A stretch of DNA of 51,968 nt, taken from contig JAEWLC010000032.1 in assembly GCA_023393475.1 (NCBI GenBank), positions 1 through 51,968 on the forward strand. The letters run 5' to 3'. Under the pieces are notes generated by a model. That model was not told the DNA's origin and did not search any database. It was given only the letters and a program-made list of their open reading frames with translations. Both the position numbers and the translations under genes were made by a program. Source of the stretch: Pseudomonadota bacterium (lineage in GTDB: Bacteria; Pseudomonadota; Alphaproteobacteria; Rhizobiales; Devosiaceae). Below, one piece after another: positions 26,226-35,946 of this stretch. The first letter of the stretch is position 1. Each line of letters begins with the position of its first letter.

Positions 26226-26294
26226 TTCAGTTCTTACCTATGTAGGCCAAAGCCGGGCTGGGCTTACCCCTTACATGGAACCCGGACAAGGTTG

Positions 26295-27353
26295 ATGAAA
26301 GTCCTCGGCATCGAAACCAGCTGCGACGAAACCGCCGCCTCGATCGTCGAGCGCGATAAGGCCGGCCGTGGCACCATCCTTTCGAACATCGTCCGCAGCC
26401 AGTTCGACGAGCACGCGCCCTATGGCGGCGTGGTGCCCGAACTCGCGGCCCGCGCCCATGTCAGCCATCTCGATCACATCATCCAGAAGGCCGCCGACTC
26501 GGCCGGGATGAAGCTGAGTGAGATCGATGCCGTGGCCGCCACGGCCGGCCCGGGCCTGATCGGCGGCGTACTGGTCGGCCTCACCACCGCCAAGGCAATC
26601 GCCGCAGCGCTCGGCAAGCCGCTGGTCGCAGTGAACCACCTCGAGGGCCATGCCCTGACGGCGCGGCTGACCGACGGCGTCGCCTTCCCCTACTTGATGC
26701 TGCTGGTCTCCGGCGGGCACAGCCAGTTCGTGCTGGTGCGGGGCGTCGGCGACTATGAGCGCTGGGGCACGACCATCGACGACGCGCTGGGCGAGGCCTT
26801 CGACAAGGTGGCAAAGCTCCTCGGCCTCGGTAATCCCGGCGGCCCGCAGGTCGAGAAGATGGCGGCATCGGGCGATGCGCACCGCTTCGCCTTCCCCAAG
26901 CCGCTGCTGAGGGAAGACCGCCTCGACTTCTCCTTCTCCGGCCTGAAGACCGCCGTCCGCCTAGCCGCCGAAAAGCTCGCGCCGCTGACCGACCGCGACG
27001 TCGCCGATATCTGCGCCAGCTTCCAGCGCACCGTCGCCGAGATCGTCGCGACGCGTGCCGGGGCCGCGCTCGACAAATATGCCGCGGACCTGCCGGGCCA
27101 GCCGCTGCGCCTCGTCGTTGCCGGTGGCGTCGCCGCCAACAGAGCGATCGGCGCGGCGTTGCGCGATGCGGCCGCCGCAGCCGGTGCCGAGCTGATCATC
27201 CCCCCGATCCCGCTCTGCACCGACAACGGCGCCATGGTCGCCTGGGCCGGGGCGGAACGACTGGCGCTCGGTTCGATCGATGGGCTCGACATCTCCGCCA
27301 AGGCCCGCTGGCCGCTCGACAGCGCCGACATGGGGCTTGGCCATGGCGCATGA
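26295..27353 (+). CDS. tsaD: tRNA N6-threonylcarbamoyladenosine transferase subunit TsaD
   Basis: This is a 352-aa essential enzyme that transfers threonylcarbamoyl from the adenylate to A37 of ANN-decoding tRNAs, acting with TsaB and TsaE. The N-terminal MKVLGIETSCDETAA, the metal histidines H115 and H119 in NHLEGH, and the ATP-binding GGVAANRA and CTDNGAMVAW are all present. The ATG at 26295 starts the conserved protein; the open frame upstream runs antisense to hemC and is not coding. It overlaps gpsA by 11 bases. Confidence 0.97.
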   Translation: MKVLGIETSCDETAASIVERDKAGRGTILSNIVRSQFDEHAPYGGVVPELAARAHVSHLDHIIQKAADSAGMKLSEIDAVAATAGPGLIGGVLVGLTTAKAIAAALGKPLVAVNHLEGHALTARLTDGVAFPYLMLLVSGGHSQFVLVRGVGDYERWGTTIDDALGEAFDKVAKLLGLGNPGGPQVEKMAASGDAHRFAFPKPLLREDRLDFSFSGLKTAVRLAAEKLAPLTDRDVADICASFQRTVAEIVATRAGAALDKYAADLPGQPLRLVVAGGVAANRAIGAALRDAAAAAGAELIIPPIPLCTDNGAMVAWAGAERLALGSIDGLDISAKARWPLDSADMGLGHGA

Positions 27354-28311
27354 GACCGTGGCCGTCATCGGAGCCGGAGCCTGGGGCACCGCCCTGGCGC
27401 AGGCCTCCGCCATCGCCGGCCGGACCGTGACGCTGGTCGGCCGTGATCCCGTGGTCATTTCCGAGATCAACGACTGGCACGGCAATTCCGTCCACCTGCC
27501 CGGCGTCGAACTGCTGCCAACCGTCGGCGCGTCCATCATGTTGCCCGATGCCGACATCGTCATCCTCGCGGTGCCGGCCCAGTCCAGTCGCGACGCGCTG
27601 CGCGCCAACGCGACGGGGCTCAAGGGCAAGCCGGTGGTGCTGACGGCTAAGGGCCTCGAGCACGGCAGCCTCAAGCGCCAGAGCGAAGTGCTGGCGGAGA
27701 TCGTGCCGACCGCCACGCCCTACGTGCTCTCCGGCCCGAGCTTTGCCGCCGACGTCGCTGCCGGCCGTCCGACCGCCGTGACCCTTGCCGGCGACGACGC
27801 CGAGCAGACTTCGGAGATCGCCGCTCTCCTCGCCGGCCCGACCTTCCGCCCCTACGCCTCCGACGACCGGCTGGGCGTCGAGCTCGCCGGAGCGCTGAAG
27901 AATGTCTATGCCGTGGGCTGTGGCGCCGTCGATGGCGCCGGCCTCGGCGCGTCGGCGCGCTCTGCCCTCCTCGCGCGTGCCTTCGCCGAGCTGACCCGCC
28001 TCGTCGTCCGCATGGGCGGTAGCGCCGGGACGCTCACCGGCCTTGCTGGCCTCGGCGATCTGACGCTGAGTTGCACCTCGACCCAGTCCCGCAACTACCG
28101 CTATGGCATCAGCCTCGGCCGCGGCCAGCATCCGGGCGGCGAACTCGCCGAAGGGGTGCTGACCGCACCCGTGGCGAAGGCCCTCGCCGACCAAGTGCGC
28201 ATCGACGCTCCGCTGATCGATGCGGTAAACCTGCTGCTCGAGGGCAATACCTCGATTACAGATATCGTCGCCGGCCTCATGTCGCGGCCGCTCAAGAGGG
28301 AAGAAGACTAG
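27343..28311 (+). CDS. gpsA: NAD(P)-dependent glycerol-3-phosphate dehydrogenase
   Basis: This is a 322-aa cytoplasmic enzyme that reduces dihydroxyacetone phosphate to sn-glycerol-3-phosphate, the backbone for phospholipids. The nucleotide-binding VIGAGAWGTALA, the loop VLSGPSFA, the catalytic lysine in AGALKNVYA and the C-terminal LAGLGDLTLSC are intact. The ATG lies inside the end of tsaD. The next gene begins directly after the stop, so tsaD-gpsA-YciI-EVE is probably one operon. Confidence 0.97.
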   Translation: MAHETVAVIGAGAWGTALAQASAIAGRTVTLVGRDPVVISEINDWHGNSVHLPGVELLPTVGASIMLPDADIVILAVPAQSSRDALRANATGLKGKPVVLTAKGLEHGSLKRQSEVLAEIVPTATPYVLSGPSFAADVAAGRPTAVTLAGDDAEQTSEIAALLAGPTFRPYASDDRLGVELAGALKNVYAVGCGAVDGAGLGASARSALLARAFAELTRLVVRMGGSAGTLTGLAGLGDLTLSCTSTQSRNYRYGISLGRGQHPGGELAEGVLTAPVAKALADQVRIDAPLIDAVNLLLEGNTSITDIVAGLMSRPLKREED

Positions 28312-28605
28312 ATGCCGTTCTACTCGATCATCGCCACCGACAAGCCGAACGGACTCGAGCACCGCATGGCGGTCCGCCCCGAGCACCTGAAGCACCTCGA
28401 CAATCTCGGCGACAAGCTGGTGATCGCCGGCCCGTTCCAGACCGAGGAAGGCAAGGCCACCGGCAGCTTCATGGTCATCGAGGCGCCCGATCTCGCGACG
28501 GCTACCGCGCTCTACGAGCAGGATCCGTTCATCCGGCTCGGCGTCTTCGAGAGCTACACGATCAGCCGCTGGGCCCTGACCATCAACAAGTCCGCCGGGA
28601 GGTAG
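28312..28605 (+). CDS. YciI-family protein
   Basis: This is a 97-aa YCII-domain protein with a ferredoxin-like fold. AGPFQTEEGKATGSFMVIEA and DPFIRLGVFESYTI are typical; the family histidine-aspartate pair often proposed as catalytic can be placed at H26/H29 and D84-region residues. Some relatives cleave chlorinated aromatics, but the role of most is unknown. It begins directly after the gpsA stop codon and is followed two bases later by the EVE gene. Confidence 0.92.
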   Translation: MPFYSIIATDKPNGLEHRMAVRPEHLKHLDNLGDKLVIAGPFQTEEGKATGSFMVIEAPDLATATALYEQDPFIRLGVFESYTISRWALTINKSAGR

Positions 28606-28607
28606 CG

Positions 28608-29033
28608 ATGGCTTACTGGCTGATGAAGTCGGAGCCGAACGTCAATTCCTGGGACGACGTGGTTGGCCGCGGCGTCCCCGAGGAATGGCACAGCGTGCGC
28701 AACTACACCGCGCGCAACAACATGAAGGCGATGAAGCTGGGCGAGAAGGCCTTCTTCTACCACTCCAACATCGGCAAGGAGATCGTCGGCATCATGGAAG
28801 TGGTGGCGCTGGCGCATCCCGACTCCACGGCCGAGCCCAACGACAAGGGAAAGATCGTCTGGGAGTGCGTCGACATGATGCCGGTGAAGCCTCTCCCCAA
28901 ACCCGTGACGCTCGAAACGATCAAGCAGACGCCGGAACTGGCCAACATGGCGCTGGTGAAGCTGTCGCGTCTTTCGGTCTCGCCGGTGACCGAGGACGAG
29001 TGGAAGCTGATCTGCAAGATGGGCGGTCTCTAG
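28608..29033 (+). CDS. EVE-domain protein (thymocyte nuclear protein 1-like)
   Basis: This is a 141-aa single-domain protein of the PUA-like EVE family. The N-terminal AYWLMKSEP and VRNYTARNNMK motifs form the pocket that in relatives binds modified bases in DNA or RNA. Some EVE proteins work with restriction systems, but here it lies with tRNA-modification and metabolic genes, which suggests a housekeeping RNA or nucleotide role. GGAGG lies six bases before the ATG at 28608. Confidence 0.93.
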   Translation: MAYWLMKSEPNVNSWDDVVGRGVPEEWHSVRNYTARNNMKAMKLGEKAFFYHSNIGKEIVGIMEVVALAHPDSTAEPNDKGKIVWECVDMMPVKPLPKPVTLETIKQTPELANMALVKLSRLSVSPVTEDEWKLICKMGGL

Positions 29034-29039
29034 GCCGCC

Positions 29040-29465
29040 CTACTCCCGCTCCGCCGTGGCTTCTATCGCTTCCATGTCTTCGTCCGAGAAGCCGAAGTGA
29101 TGCCCGATCTCATGCACGAGGACGTGCGTGATGATCTCGCCCAGCGTTTCGCCTTCTTCGCTTTCGACCCAGAAGTCGATGATCGGGCGGCGGTAGAGCC
29201 AGACCTGGTTGGGCATCTGCCCGGTGAACGGCGTCGCTCCGCCCTGCGGCAGGCCAATGCCGCGGAACAGCCCGAGGATGTCGAACTCGCTCTCGAGTTC
29301 CATCTCGCGCATTGTCTCTTCATCGGGGAATTCGGAAACGACGCAGGGTACGTTCCCCGCGAGTTCGCGGAACTCGGCCGGCAGGGCGGCAAATGCCGCC
29401 GCTGCGATCTGTTCGAAATCGTCGAGCGAAGGGGCGGTACGATCCGCCCAGTCGTTTACTGCCAC
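29040..29465 (-). CDS. Minimal zinc metallopeptidase (HEXXH)
   Basis: This is a 141-aa protein of the small metallopeptidase family (PF06262 type). The zinc motif is HEIGH (118-122), and the following SDEDM supplies the third ligand region. The N-terminal DFEQIAAAAFAALP and the Pro/Trp-rich middle (NQVWLYRRPIIDF) fit the family. It has no signal peptide or membrane segment and should be cytoplasmic; the substrate is unknown. It overlaps the end of leuC by 10 bases, so it is probably translated from the leuC transcript. Confidence 0.9.
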   Translation of the reverse strand: MAVNDWADRTAPSLDDFEQIAAAAFAALPAEFRELAGNVPCVVSEFPDEETMREMELESEFDILGLFRGIGLPQGGATPFTGQMPNQVWLYRRPIIDFWVESEEGETLGEIITHVLVHEIGHHFGFSDEDMEAIEATAERE

Positions 29466-30859
29466 TCGCGAATATCGACGAAGTGGCCGGTCACCGCCGC
29501 GGCAGCGGCCATGGCCGGCGACACGAGGTGCGTGCGGCCCTTGAAGCCCTGGCGGCCTTCAAAGTTGCGATTCGAGGTCGAAGCGCAACGCTCCTGCGGC
29601 TTGAGCTTGTCGGGGTTCATGGCGAGGCACATCGAGCAGCCCGGCTCGCGCCACTCGAAGCCCGCGTCCTTGAAGATCACGTCGAGGCCCTCGGCCTCCG
29701 CCTGCTCCTTCACGAGGCCCGAGCCCGGAACGACCATGGCATTGACGCCCGGGGCGACCTTCCTGCCCACGACGACCTTTGCCGCGGCGCGCAGATCCTC
29801 GATGCGACCGTTGGTGCACGACCCGAGGAACACGCGCTCCACGGTGATGTCGGTGATCTTGGTGCCCGGCTCGAGGCCCATGTATTCGAGCGCACGCCAC
29901 TTGGAGGCCCGCTTGTTGGCGTCCTGGATCTCGTCCGGGTTCGGCACGACGCCGGTGACCGAGATCACGTCCTCGGGCGACGAGCCCCAGGAAACGATCG
30001 GCGGGAGCTTGGCGGCGTCGAGGATCACGACCTTGTCGTAGACGGCATCCTCGTCCGAGTAGAGCGTCTTCCAGTATTCGACGGCATGATCGTAGGCCGC
30101 GCCCTTGGGGGCACGCGGACGGCCCTTCACATATTCGAAGGTCTTCTCGTCCGGCGCGATCAGGCCGGCGCGGGCGCCACCCTCGATCGTCATGTTGCAG
30201 ACGGTCATGCGGCCTTCCATCGACAGGGAGCGGATGGCTTCGCCCGCGAACTCGATGACGTGGCCCGTGCCGCCCGCGGTGCCGATCTCGCCGATGATGG
30301 CGAGGATGATGTCCTTGGCGGTGACGCCCTCTGGCAGCTGGCCATCGACACGCACCAGCATGTTCTTGGCCTTCTGCTGGATCAGCGTCTGCGTCGCCAG
30401 CACGTGCTCGACCTCGGACGTGCCGATGCCGTGCGCCAGCGCGCCGAAGGCGCCGTGGGTCGAAGTGTGCGAGTCACCGCAGACGATGGTCATGCCCGGC
30501 AGCGTAAAACCCTGCTCGGGGCCGACGATGTGGACGATCCCCTGGCGCTTGTCGAAGGGGTCGTAATACTCGATGCCGAAATCGCGGGTGTTCTCGCCCA
30601 GCGCCGCGATCTGGATCGCGCTCTCGGGATCCGGGTTCGGCAGCGAGCGATCGGTGGTCGGCACGTTGTGGTCGACCACGGCGAGCGTGCGCTCGGGCGC
30701 GCGGACCTTGCGGCCGTTCATGCGCAGGCCTTCGAACGCCTGCGGGCTGGTGACCTCGTGGACGAGGTGGCGATCAATGTAAATAAGGCTGGTCCCATCC
30801 TCGTTGTTCGAAACAAGGTGATCGTCCCAGATCTTATCGTACAGAGTTCTGCCGGCCAT
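29456..30859 (-). CDS. leuC: 3-isopropylmalate dehydratase large subunit
   Basis: This is a 467-aa aconitase-family subunit of leucine synthesis that interconverts 2- and 3-isopropylmalate with LeuD. The [4Fe-4S] cysteines are C348 (GSCTNGR), C408 and C411 (GCSMCLAMN). DSHTSTHGAFGALA is also intact. leuD is not next to it and must lie elsewhere in the genome. The small metallopeptidase gene follows with overlap. It is divergent from the glutamate dehydrogenase gene. Confidence 0.97.
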   Translation of the reverse strand: MAGRTLYDKIWDDHLVSNNEDGTSLIYIDRHLVHEVTSPQAFEGLRMNGRKVRAPERTLAVVDHNVPTTDRSLPNPDPESAIQIAALGENTRDFGIEYYDPFDKRQGIVHIVGPEQGFTLPGMTIVCGDSHTSTHGAFGALAHGIGTSEVEHVLATQTLIQQKAKNMLVRVDGQLPEGVTAKDIILAIIGEIGTAGGTGHVIEFAGEAIRSLSMEGRMTVCNMTIEGGARAGLIAPDEKTFEYVKGRPRAPKGAAYDHAVEYWKTLYSDEDAVYDKVVILDAAKLPPIVSWGSSPEDVISVTGVVPNPDEIQDANKRASKWRALEYMGLEPGTKITDITVERVFLGSCTNGRIEDLRAAAKVVVGRKVAPGVNAMVVPGSGLVKEQAEAEGLDVIFKDAGFEWREPGCSMCLAMNPDKLKPQERCASTSNRNFEGRQGFKGRTHLVSPAMAAAAAVTGHFVDIREWQ

Positions 30860-31036
30860 TTTCCGTGAGTTTCCAGCTCGTGTTGAGGGTAACGCGGGGT
30901 TCTAAGCCGCACCTGCCATACCGGTCAAGCCAGCGAGGCGGCTAGGCGTCCAGTCCGGCGCGCGGAGCGACGCGAAAACGACATACGCTTTACCCATATC
31001 GGTTATAGTCTCGATCGGAGTTCGGGGGGACTTGGC

Positions 31037-34000
31037 ATGAACGAAGTGTCGTTGCTCGACAGGCGCGCGGCTCTCATCACGCGGGCCGACGGTTATCTCT
31101 CGACCGAGCCGAGCTTTGCTCGCTTCCTGAGATCGGTCGCGGAGGCCACCGACCCCGAGGATTTCGGCACTCGCACGATCGACGAGATCGAAGCCATCTT
31201 CCGCCGCTCCTACGGCCGGCTCGGCAAGCGCGAACTGGCGAGCCACAATGTCTATATCGATCCGCCCGAACATCCGGGCGGGCCGGAAACGGTCGAGGTC
31301 TTTTCGGCCGACATGCCCTTCATCGTCGACAGCGTGCTCGCCGCCATCCGCGCCCGTGGCGGGGTGATCCGCGCCCTGTCGCATCCGATCCTCAAATTCG
31401 ATCCCGCCACCTATCGCGTGCTGGAACTGCCGGGGCCGGGCAGTCGGCTCGAGAGTTTCCTCCATGTCGAGATCGATCCCCTGCCGGGACTCGTCGAGCG
31501 CGAGGCGATGCAGGGCGAGATCGACGACACGCTGACCGATGTCGGCCGCGCCGTCGCCGGCTGGCGCCCGATGCTCAACCGGGTCAAGCGGGCGATGACC
31601 GACTGGCACAGCCATGCTCCCAAGGCGCCCCCGGCCCAGGTGGCCGAAGCCATTCATTTCCTCGGCTGGCTCGCAGAGCACAACTTCACCTTCCTCGGCA
31701 TGCGCGAGTACCGGCTCGAGGGTGACGGCGCCGACGCGAAGCTCGTACCGGTCCATGACAGCGAGCTGGGCATCCTCGAGGACAAGAGCGTGCTCTTCCT
31801 CCGCTCCGGTGCGAGCTACGTGGAGATGACGCCGCAGCACTACGCATTCCTCAGGGAACCGGCGCCCATCATGGTCACCAAGGCCAATATCCGGGCCCGC
31901 GTCCATCGGCGCAGCTACATGGACTATATCGGGGTCAAGCTCTACGACGCCGAGGGCAAGACCACGGGCGAGCTCAGGATCATCGGCCTCTTCACTTCGA
32001 TGTCGCTCGGCACGCCGAACACCGAGGTTCCGCTGATCCGCAAAAAGATCGCCGAGGTCATGAAGCGCTCCGGCCACGACCCCAAGGGCCATGCCGGCAA
32101 GGCGCTGATGAACGCGCTCGACACCTTCCCGCGCGATGAACTGTTCCAGATCGAGGACGACCAGCTCTACGACTTCGCCACCACCATCGCGAGCCTCGTC
32201 GACCGGCCGCGCGTGCGGGTGTTGGCGCGGGTCGACCGCTTCGACAACTTCGTCTCCCTGCTCGTCTTCGTGCCGCGCGACCGCTACGATTCCGACGTCC
32301 GCGCCATCATTGGCGGCTGGCTGGCGCAGATGTTCGACGGCCGGCTGAGCGCCTACTACCCGAGCTTCCCCGAAGGCGAGATGGTGCGGGTGCATTTCAT
32401 CATCGGCCGCAATGGCGGCGAGACGCCGCGGCCGAGCCAGGACGAACTGGAACAGGGTGTCGCCGAGCGGATCCGGACCTTTGGCGATCGCCTGGCCGCC
32501 GCGTCGCCCGACCCCGTCGCCATTGCCGACTATGCCGACGCCTTCCCCGGCGACTACCAGGCCGTCCATACGGCCGGCGAGGCGCTCGCCGATATCGGCG
32601 TCATAAGGCTCCTGCCCGACGAGCGCGCCATCGCCCTGCGGCTGGGCGCCCGCGAGGGCCGACCGGGCAGCATGGGGCTCAAGGTCTACCACCAGGGAAC
32701 GCCCATCGCGCTTTCCGACCGTGTTCCCATGCTCGAGAATTTCGGCTTCCGCGTCATCGACGAGGACACCTTCACCATCAAGCCGCGGCACGGCGCCGGG
32801 ACTTACCTGCACGACATGCTGCTCGAGGCCGACGTTCCGCTCGATCTCGACGACCGGGCGCGCGGCGAGGAGATCGAGCGCGCCATCCTCGCGGTGTGGC
32901 GGCGCGAGGCCGAGAGCGACGCGCTGAACCAGCTGACGCTGAGCGCCGGCCTCGACTGGGAGGATGTAGAAATCCTCCGCGCCCTCGCGCGCTACCTGAA
33001 GCAGGTCGGCATCCCCTATTCCCGCGACTATCTCAACAGCGTGCTGGCCCGGCATCCCGATGTCGCCTCGGCACTGGTGACCGTGTTCCACGCCGAGAAC
33101 GAGCCGCACTATGCCGCCGACCGGCGGGTCGCAACGGCCGCGGCGCGCGCCACCATCGAAGTTGCGATCGAGAACACCACCTCGCTCGACGAGGACCGCA
33201 TCCTCCGCCGCTTCCTCAACCTCGCCGAAGCCGTGGTGCGCACCAATGCCTACCAGCGCGACAGCGCCGGCAGCCGACGCCCCGCCCTGGCGCTGAAGTT
33301 CGATTGCGCCAAGGTGGATGGCCTGCCGGAGCCAAAGCCCTATCGCGAGATCTTCGTCTATTCGCCGCGCGTCGAGGGCCTGCACCTGCGTTTCGGGCCG
33401 ATCGCGCGCGGTGGCCTGCGCTGGTCCGACCGGCCCGAGGATTTCCGCACCGAAGTGCTCGGCCTCGTGAAGGCGCAACAGGTGAAGAACGCCATCATCG
33501 TGCCGGTCGGCGCCAAGGGCGCCTTCGTGCCCAAGCAGATGCCGGCGGGCGCCGATCGGGAAACGGTGCTGCGCGAAGGCACCAACTGCTACAAGATCTT
33601 TGTCTCGACCCTCCTCGACGTCACCGACAATCTCGAGGTCGACACGGTCGTGCCCCCGCCGGACGTGGTGCGCCGCGACGGCGACGATCCCTACCTGGTC
33701 GTCGCCGCCGACAAGGGCACGGCGAGTTTTTCCGATACCGCGAACGCCATCGCCATCGACCGCGATTTCTGGCTCGGGGACGCCTTCGCCTCCGGCGGCT
33801 CAGCCGGCTACGACCACAAGAAGATGGGCATCACCGCACGCGGCGGCTGGGAGGCGGTGAAGCGGCACTTCCGCGAGATGGACCGCGACATTCAGACCTC
33901 GCCCTTCACCGTCGTCGGCGTAGGCGACATGAGTGGCGACGTGTTCGGCAACGGCATGCTGCTCTCACCCGAACTGCGCCTCGTCGCCGCCTTCGACCAC

Positions 34001-35797
34001 CGCGACATCTTCATCGACCCCGATCCGGATCCGGCGATAGGCCTCGCCGAGCGCCGGCGCCTGTTCGAACTGCCGCGCTCGAGCTGGCAGGACTACAACC
34101 CCGAGCTGCTCTCGAAGGGCGGCGGCGTCTATTCGCGTGGCGTAAAAACCGTGCCGCTCTTCGCCGAGGCGCGCAAACTCCTCGGCCTCAATGCCGATGC
34201 GGTGACCCCGGCCGACGTGATCCGCGCCATTCTCAAGGCCGAGGCCGACCTGCTCTGGTTCGGCGGCATCGGCACCTATGTGAAGTCGAGCGCCGAGACC
34301 GACGCCGACGTCGGCGACAAGGCCAATGATGCCGTGCGCATCAACGGCGCCGACATTCGTGCGCTGGTCGTCGGCGAAGGCGCCAATCTCGGCGTCACCC
34401 AGCTCGGCCGCGTCGAATATGCGTTGAAGGGCGGCTGCATCAACACCGACGCCATCGACAACTCGGCCGGCGTCAATTCGTCCGACCTCGAGGTCAATAT
34501 CAAGATCGCGCTCGGCGCGCTCACCCGCACCGGCCAGCTCACCACCCAGGTGCGCAACGAGTTCCTCGCCTCGATGACCGACGAGGTGGCCGAGCTGTGC
34601 CTGAGGAACAACTATCTCCAGACCCTCGCCCTCTCGGTCGAGCAGGCTCGCGGCGCCTCCGCCTTCCCCGAGCATGTGGCCCTGATCGAACAGCTCGAAG
34701 CTGCGGGCGAGCTCAGTCGCGCCGTCGAGTTCCTGCCCGACGACGCCGCGCTCAGGCACCGGGTCCAGACCGGCAAGGGCCTCACCCGGCCCGAACTCGC
34801 CGTGCTGCTCGCCTATGCCAAGAACACCGCCAACGCCGACCTGCTTCGGTCCGGCGTCCCCGACGACCCCTATCTCGGCAAGGAGCTTTATCGCTACTTC
34901 CCCGAGCGCCTGATCGAGACCTTCGAGGACACGGTGACTCACCATCGGCTGCGGCGCGAGGTGATCGCCACGGTCCTCGCCAATGCCATGATCAACCGCG
35001 GCGGGCCTGCCTTTGTCGCCGAAATGACCGCGGCAAGCAGCGCCGATGCCGGCCAGGTCGCGGCCGCCTACGCCGCGGCCCGCGATGCCTACGACACGCC
35101 CGGCCTCAACCGCGACGTCGACGCCCTCGACGGCAGGATACCCGGCAAGACCCAGCTACAGCTCTATGCAGAGACCCAGGCGCTGCTGAAACGGGAAACG
35201 CTCTGGTTCCTGCGCAACACGCACCTCGACCAGGGCCTTCGCCCGCTCATCGACCGCTACCAGCAGGGCGTGACCGAACTCCGCGGCCTCATCACCGGCC
35301 TGCTCGGCCCCTCGCTCGAGGCCGGCGTCGCCGCGCGCGCCAGCCAGCTCGAAACTGCCGGCGCGCCGCGCGACCTCGCCCGCCGCTTCGCCGAATTGCC
35401 GGTGCTATCGCTCGGAACCGACATCGTGCTGGTGGCCGAGAAGGCGGTGCTGCCGGTGCGCGAGGCTGCCCAGGCCTTCTTCGGCGTGCTCGACGCCTTC
35501 GGCCTTGCCCAGGTCCTCGCGGAGGCGAACGCCATCGTCCTCGGCGACAAGTTCGACCGCATGGCCCTCGACCGGGCGCTCGCCAACCTGATGCGCGCCC
35601 AGCGCGACCTGACCGGCGACGTCCTCGCCGAGGGCAAGGGCGACGTAACGAAGCGCCTCGCCACCTGGCGCGAGCGCCACGCCACCCCGATCACCCGCGT
35701 CGCCGACGCGGTACGCGGGCTGACCGAAGGCGAGATGACCGTGTCGCGGCTCAGCGTCGCGGCGGGGCTGTTGGGCGATCTGGCGCGGGGGAATTGA
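31037..35797 (+). CDS. NAD-specific glutamate dehydrogenase, large (about 180 kDa) type
   Basis: This 1586-aa enzyme belongs to the L_180 class of bacterial glutamate dehydrogenases (Bac_GDH). It converts glutamate to 2-oxoglutarate and ammonia with NAD. Long N-terminal ACT-like regulatory regions (about 1-680) precede the catalytic part, which has RFGPIARGGLRWSDRPEDFR, VGAKGAFVPK and the NAD-binding VVGVGDMSGDVFGNGML. A C-terminal helical domain follows. Full length, no frameshift. A TATAGT -10-like hexamer at 31004-31009 lies 28 bases before the ATG, with GGAG and GGGGG between. It links nitrogen and carbon metabolism. Confidence 0.97.
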   Translation: MNEVSLLDRRAALITRADGYLSTEPSFARFLRSVAEATDPEDFGTRTIDEIEAIFRRSYGRLGKRELASHNVYIDPPEHPGGPETVEVFSADMPFIVDSVLAAIRARGGVIRALSHPILKFDPATYRVLELPGPGSRLESFLHVEIDPLPGLVEREAMQGEIDDTLTDVGRAVAGWRPMLNRVKRAMTDWHSHAPKAPPAQVAEAIHFLGWLAEHNFTFLGMREYRLEGDGADAKLVPVHDSELGILEDKSVLFLRSGASYVEMTPQHYAFLREPAPIMVTKANIRARVHRRSYMDYIGVKLYDAEGKTTGELRIIGLFTSMSLGTPNTEVPLIRKKIAEVMKRSGHDPKGHAGKALMNALDTFPRDELFQIEDDQLYDFATTIASLVDRPRVRVLARVDRFDNFVSLLVFVPRDRYDSDVRAIIGGWLAQMFDGRLSAYYPSFPEGEMVRVHFIIGRNGGETPRPSQDELEQGVAERIRTFGDRLAAASPDPVAIADYADAFPGDYQAVHTAGEALADIGVIRLLPDERAIALRLGAREGRPGSMGLKVYHQGTPIALSDRVPMLENFGFRVIDEDTFTIKPRHGAGTYLHDMLLEADVPLDLDDRARGEEIERAILAVWRREAESDALNQLTLSAGLDWEDVEILRALARYLKQVGIPYSRDYLNSVLARHPDVASALVTVFHAENEPHYAADRRVATAAARATIEVAIENTTSLDEDRILRRFLNLAEAVVRTNAYQRDSAGSRRPALALKFDCAKVDGLPEPKPYREIFVYSPRVEGLHLRFGPIARGGLRWSDRPEDFRTEVLGLVKAQQVKNAIIVPVGAKGAFVPKQMPAGADRETVLREGTNCYKIFVSTLLDVTDNLEVDTVVPPPDVVRRDGDDPYLVVAADKGTASFSDTANAIAIDRDFWLGDAFASGGSAGYDHKKMGITARGGWEAVKRHFREMDRDIQTSPFTVVGVGDMSGDVFGNGMLLSPELRLVAAFDHRDIFIDPDPDPAIGLAERRRLFELPRSSWQDYNPELLSKGGGVYSRGVKTVPLFAEARKLLGLNADAVTPADVIRAILKAEADLLWFGGIGTYVKSSAETDADVGDKANDAVRINGADIRALVVGEGANLGVTQLGRVEYALKGGCINTDAIDNSAGVNSSDLEVNIKIALGALTRTGQLTTQVRNEFLASMTDEVAELCLRNNYLQTLALSVEQARGASAFPEHVALIEQLEAAGELSRAVEFLPDDAALRHRVQTGKGLTRPELAVLLAYAKNTANADLLRSGVPDDPYLGKELYRYFPERLIETFEDTVTHHRLRREVIATVLANAMINRGGPAFVAEMTAASSADAGQVAAAYAAARDAYDTPGLNRDVDALDGRIPGKTQLQLYAETQALLKRETLWFLRNTHLDQGLRPLIDRYQQGVTELRGLITGLLGPSLEAGVAARASQLETAGAPRDLARRFAELPVLSLGTDIVLVAEKAVLPVREAAQAFFGVLDAFGLAQVLAEANAIVLGDKFDRMALDRALANLMRAQRDLTGDVLAEGKGDVTKRLATWRERHATPITRVADAVRGLTEGEMTVSRLSVAAGLLGDLARGN

Positions 35798-35830
35798 GGT
35801 ACCATCGCCATCGCTGAACCAAACTCGATG

Positions 35831-35914
35831 TCATCCCTGCGAAAGCAGGGACCCATGTCGAAGCTGGTACCGGCGGTGAGTTGGGTCCCTGCTTTCGCAG
35901 GGATGACCGCCGGT
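35831..35914. repeat. Large palindromic repeat between convergent genes
   Basis: A perfect 25-bp inverted repeat occupies 35831-35855 and 35882-35906. Each arm contains its own small hairpin, CCCTGC-GAAA-GCAGGG or its complement. A second inverted pair, ACCGGCGGT (35869-35877) and ACCGCCGGT (35906-35914), offers an alternative fold. It resembles the dispersed palindromes with a GCGAAAGC core seen in many proteobacteria. It lies between the ends of glutamate dehydrogenase and purH and could end transcription from both sides. Confidence 0.85.
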
Positions 35915-35946
35915 GTGAGGGCGACGCCTTGCCTTCCCCCGCGCCC

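Noticed and set aside
25194..26294. Upstream extension of the tsaD frame
   Set aside because: It runs antisense to hemC, and TsaD begins at the conserved MKVLGIETSCDETA.
30902..31036. Riboswitch or leader peptide between leuC and glutamate dehydrogenase
   Set aside because: I saw no leucine-rich leader peptide, no terminator/antiterminator pair and no known riboswitch core; only a -10-like TATAGT.
30902..33478. An 858-codon open frame antisense to glutamate dehydrogenase
   Set aside because: It lies opposite a clearly coding gene, has no recognisable protein features, and is explained by high GC at third codon positions. Similar long antisense frames occur opposite the SulP gene (18418-20091) and the HemY/Mic60 genes (21804-24143).
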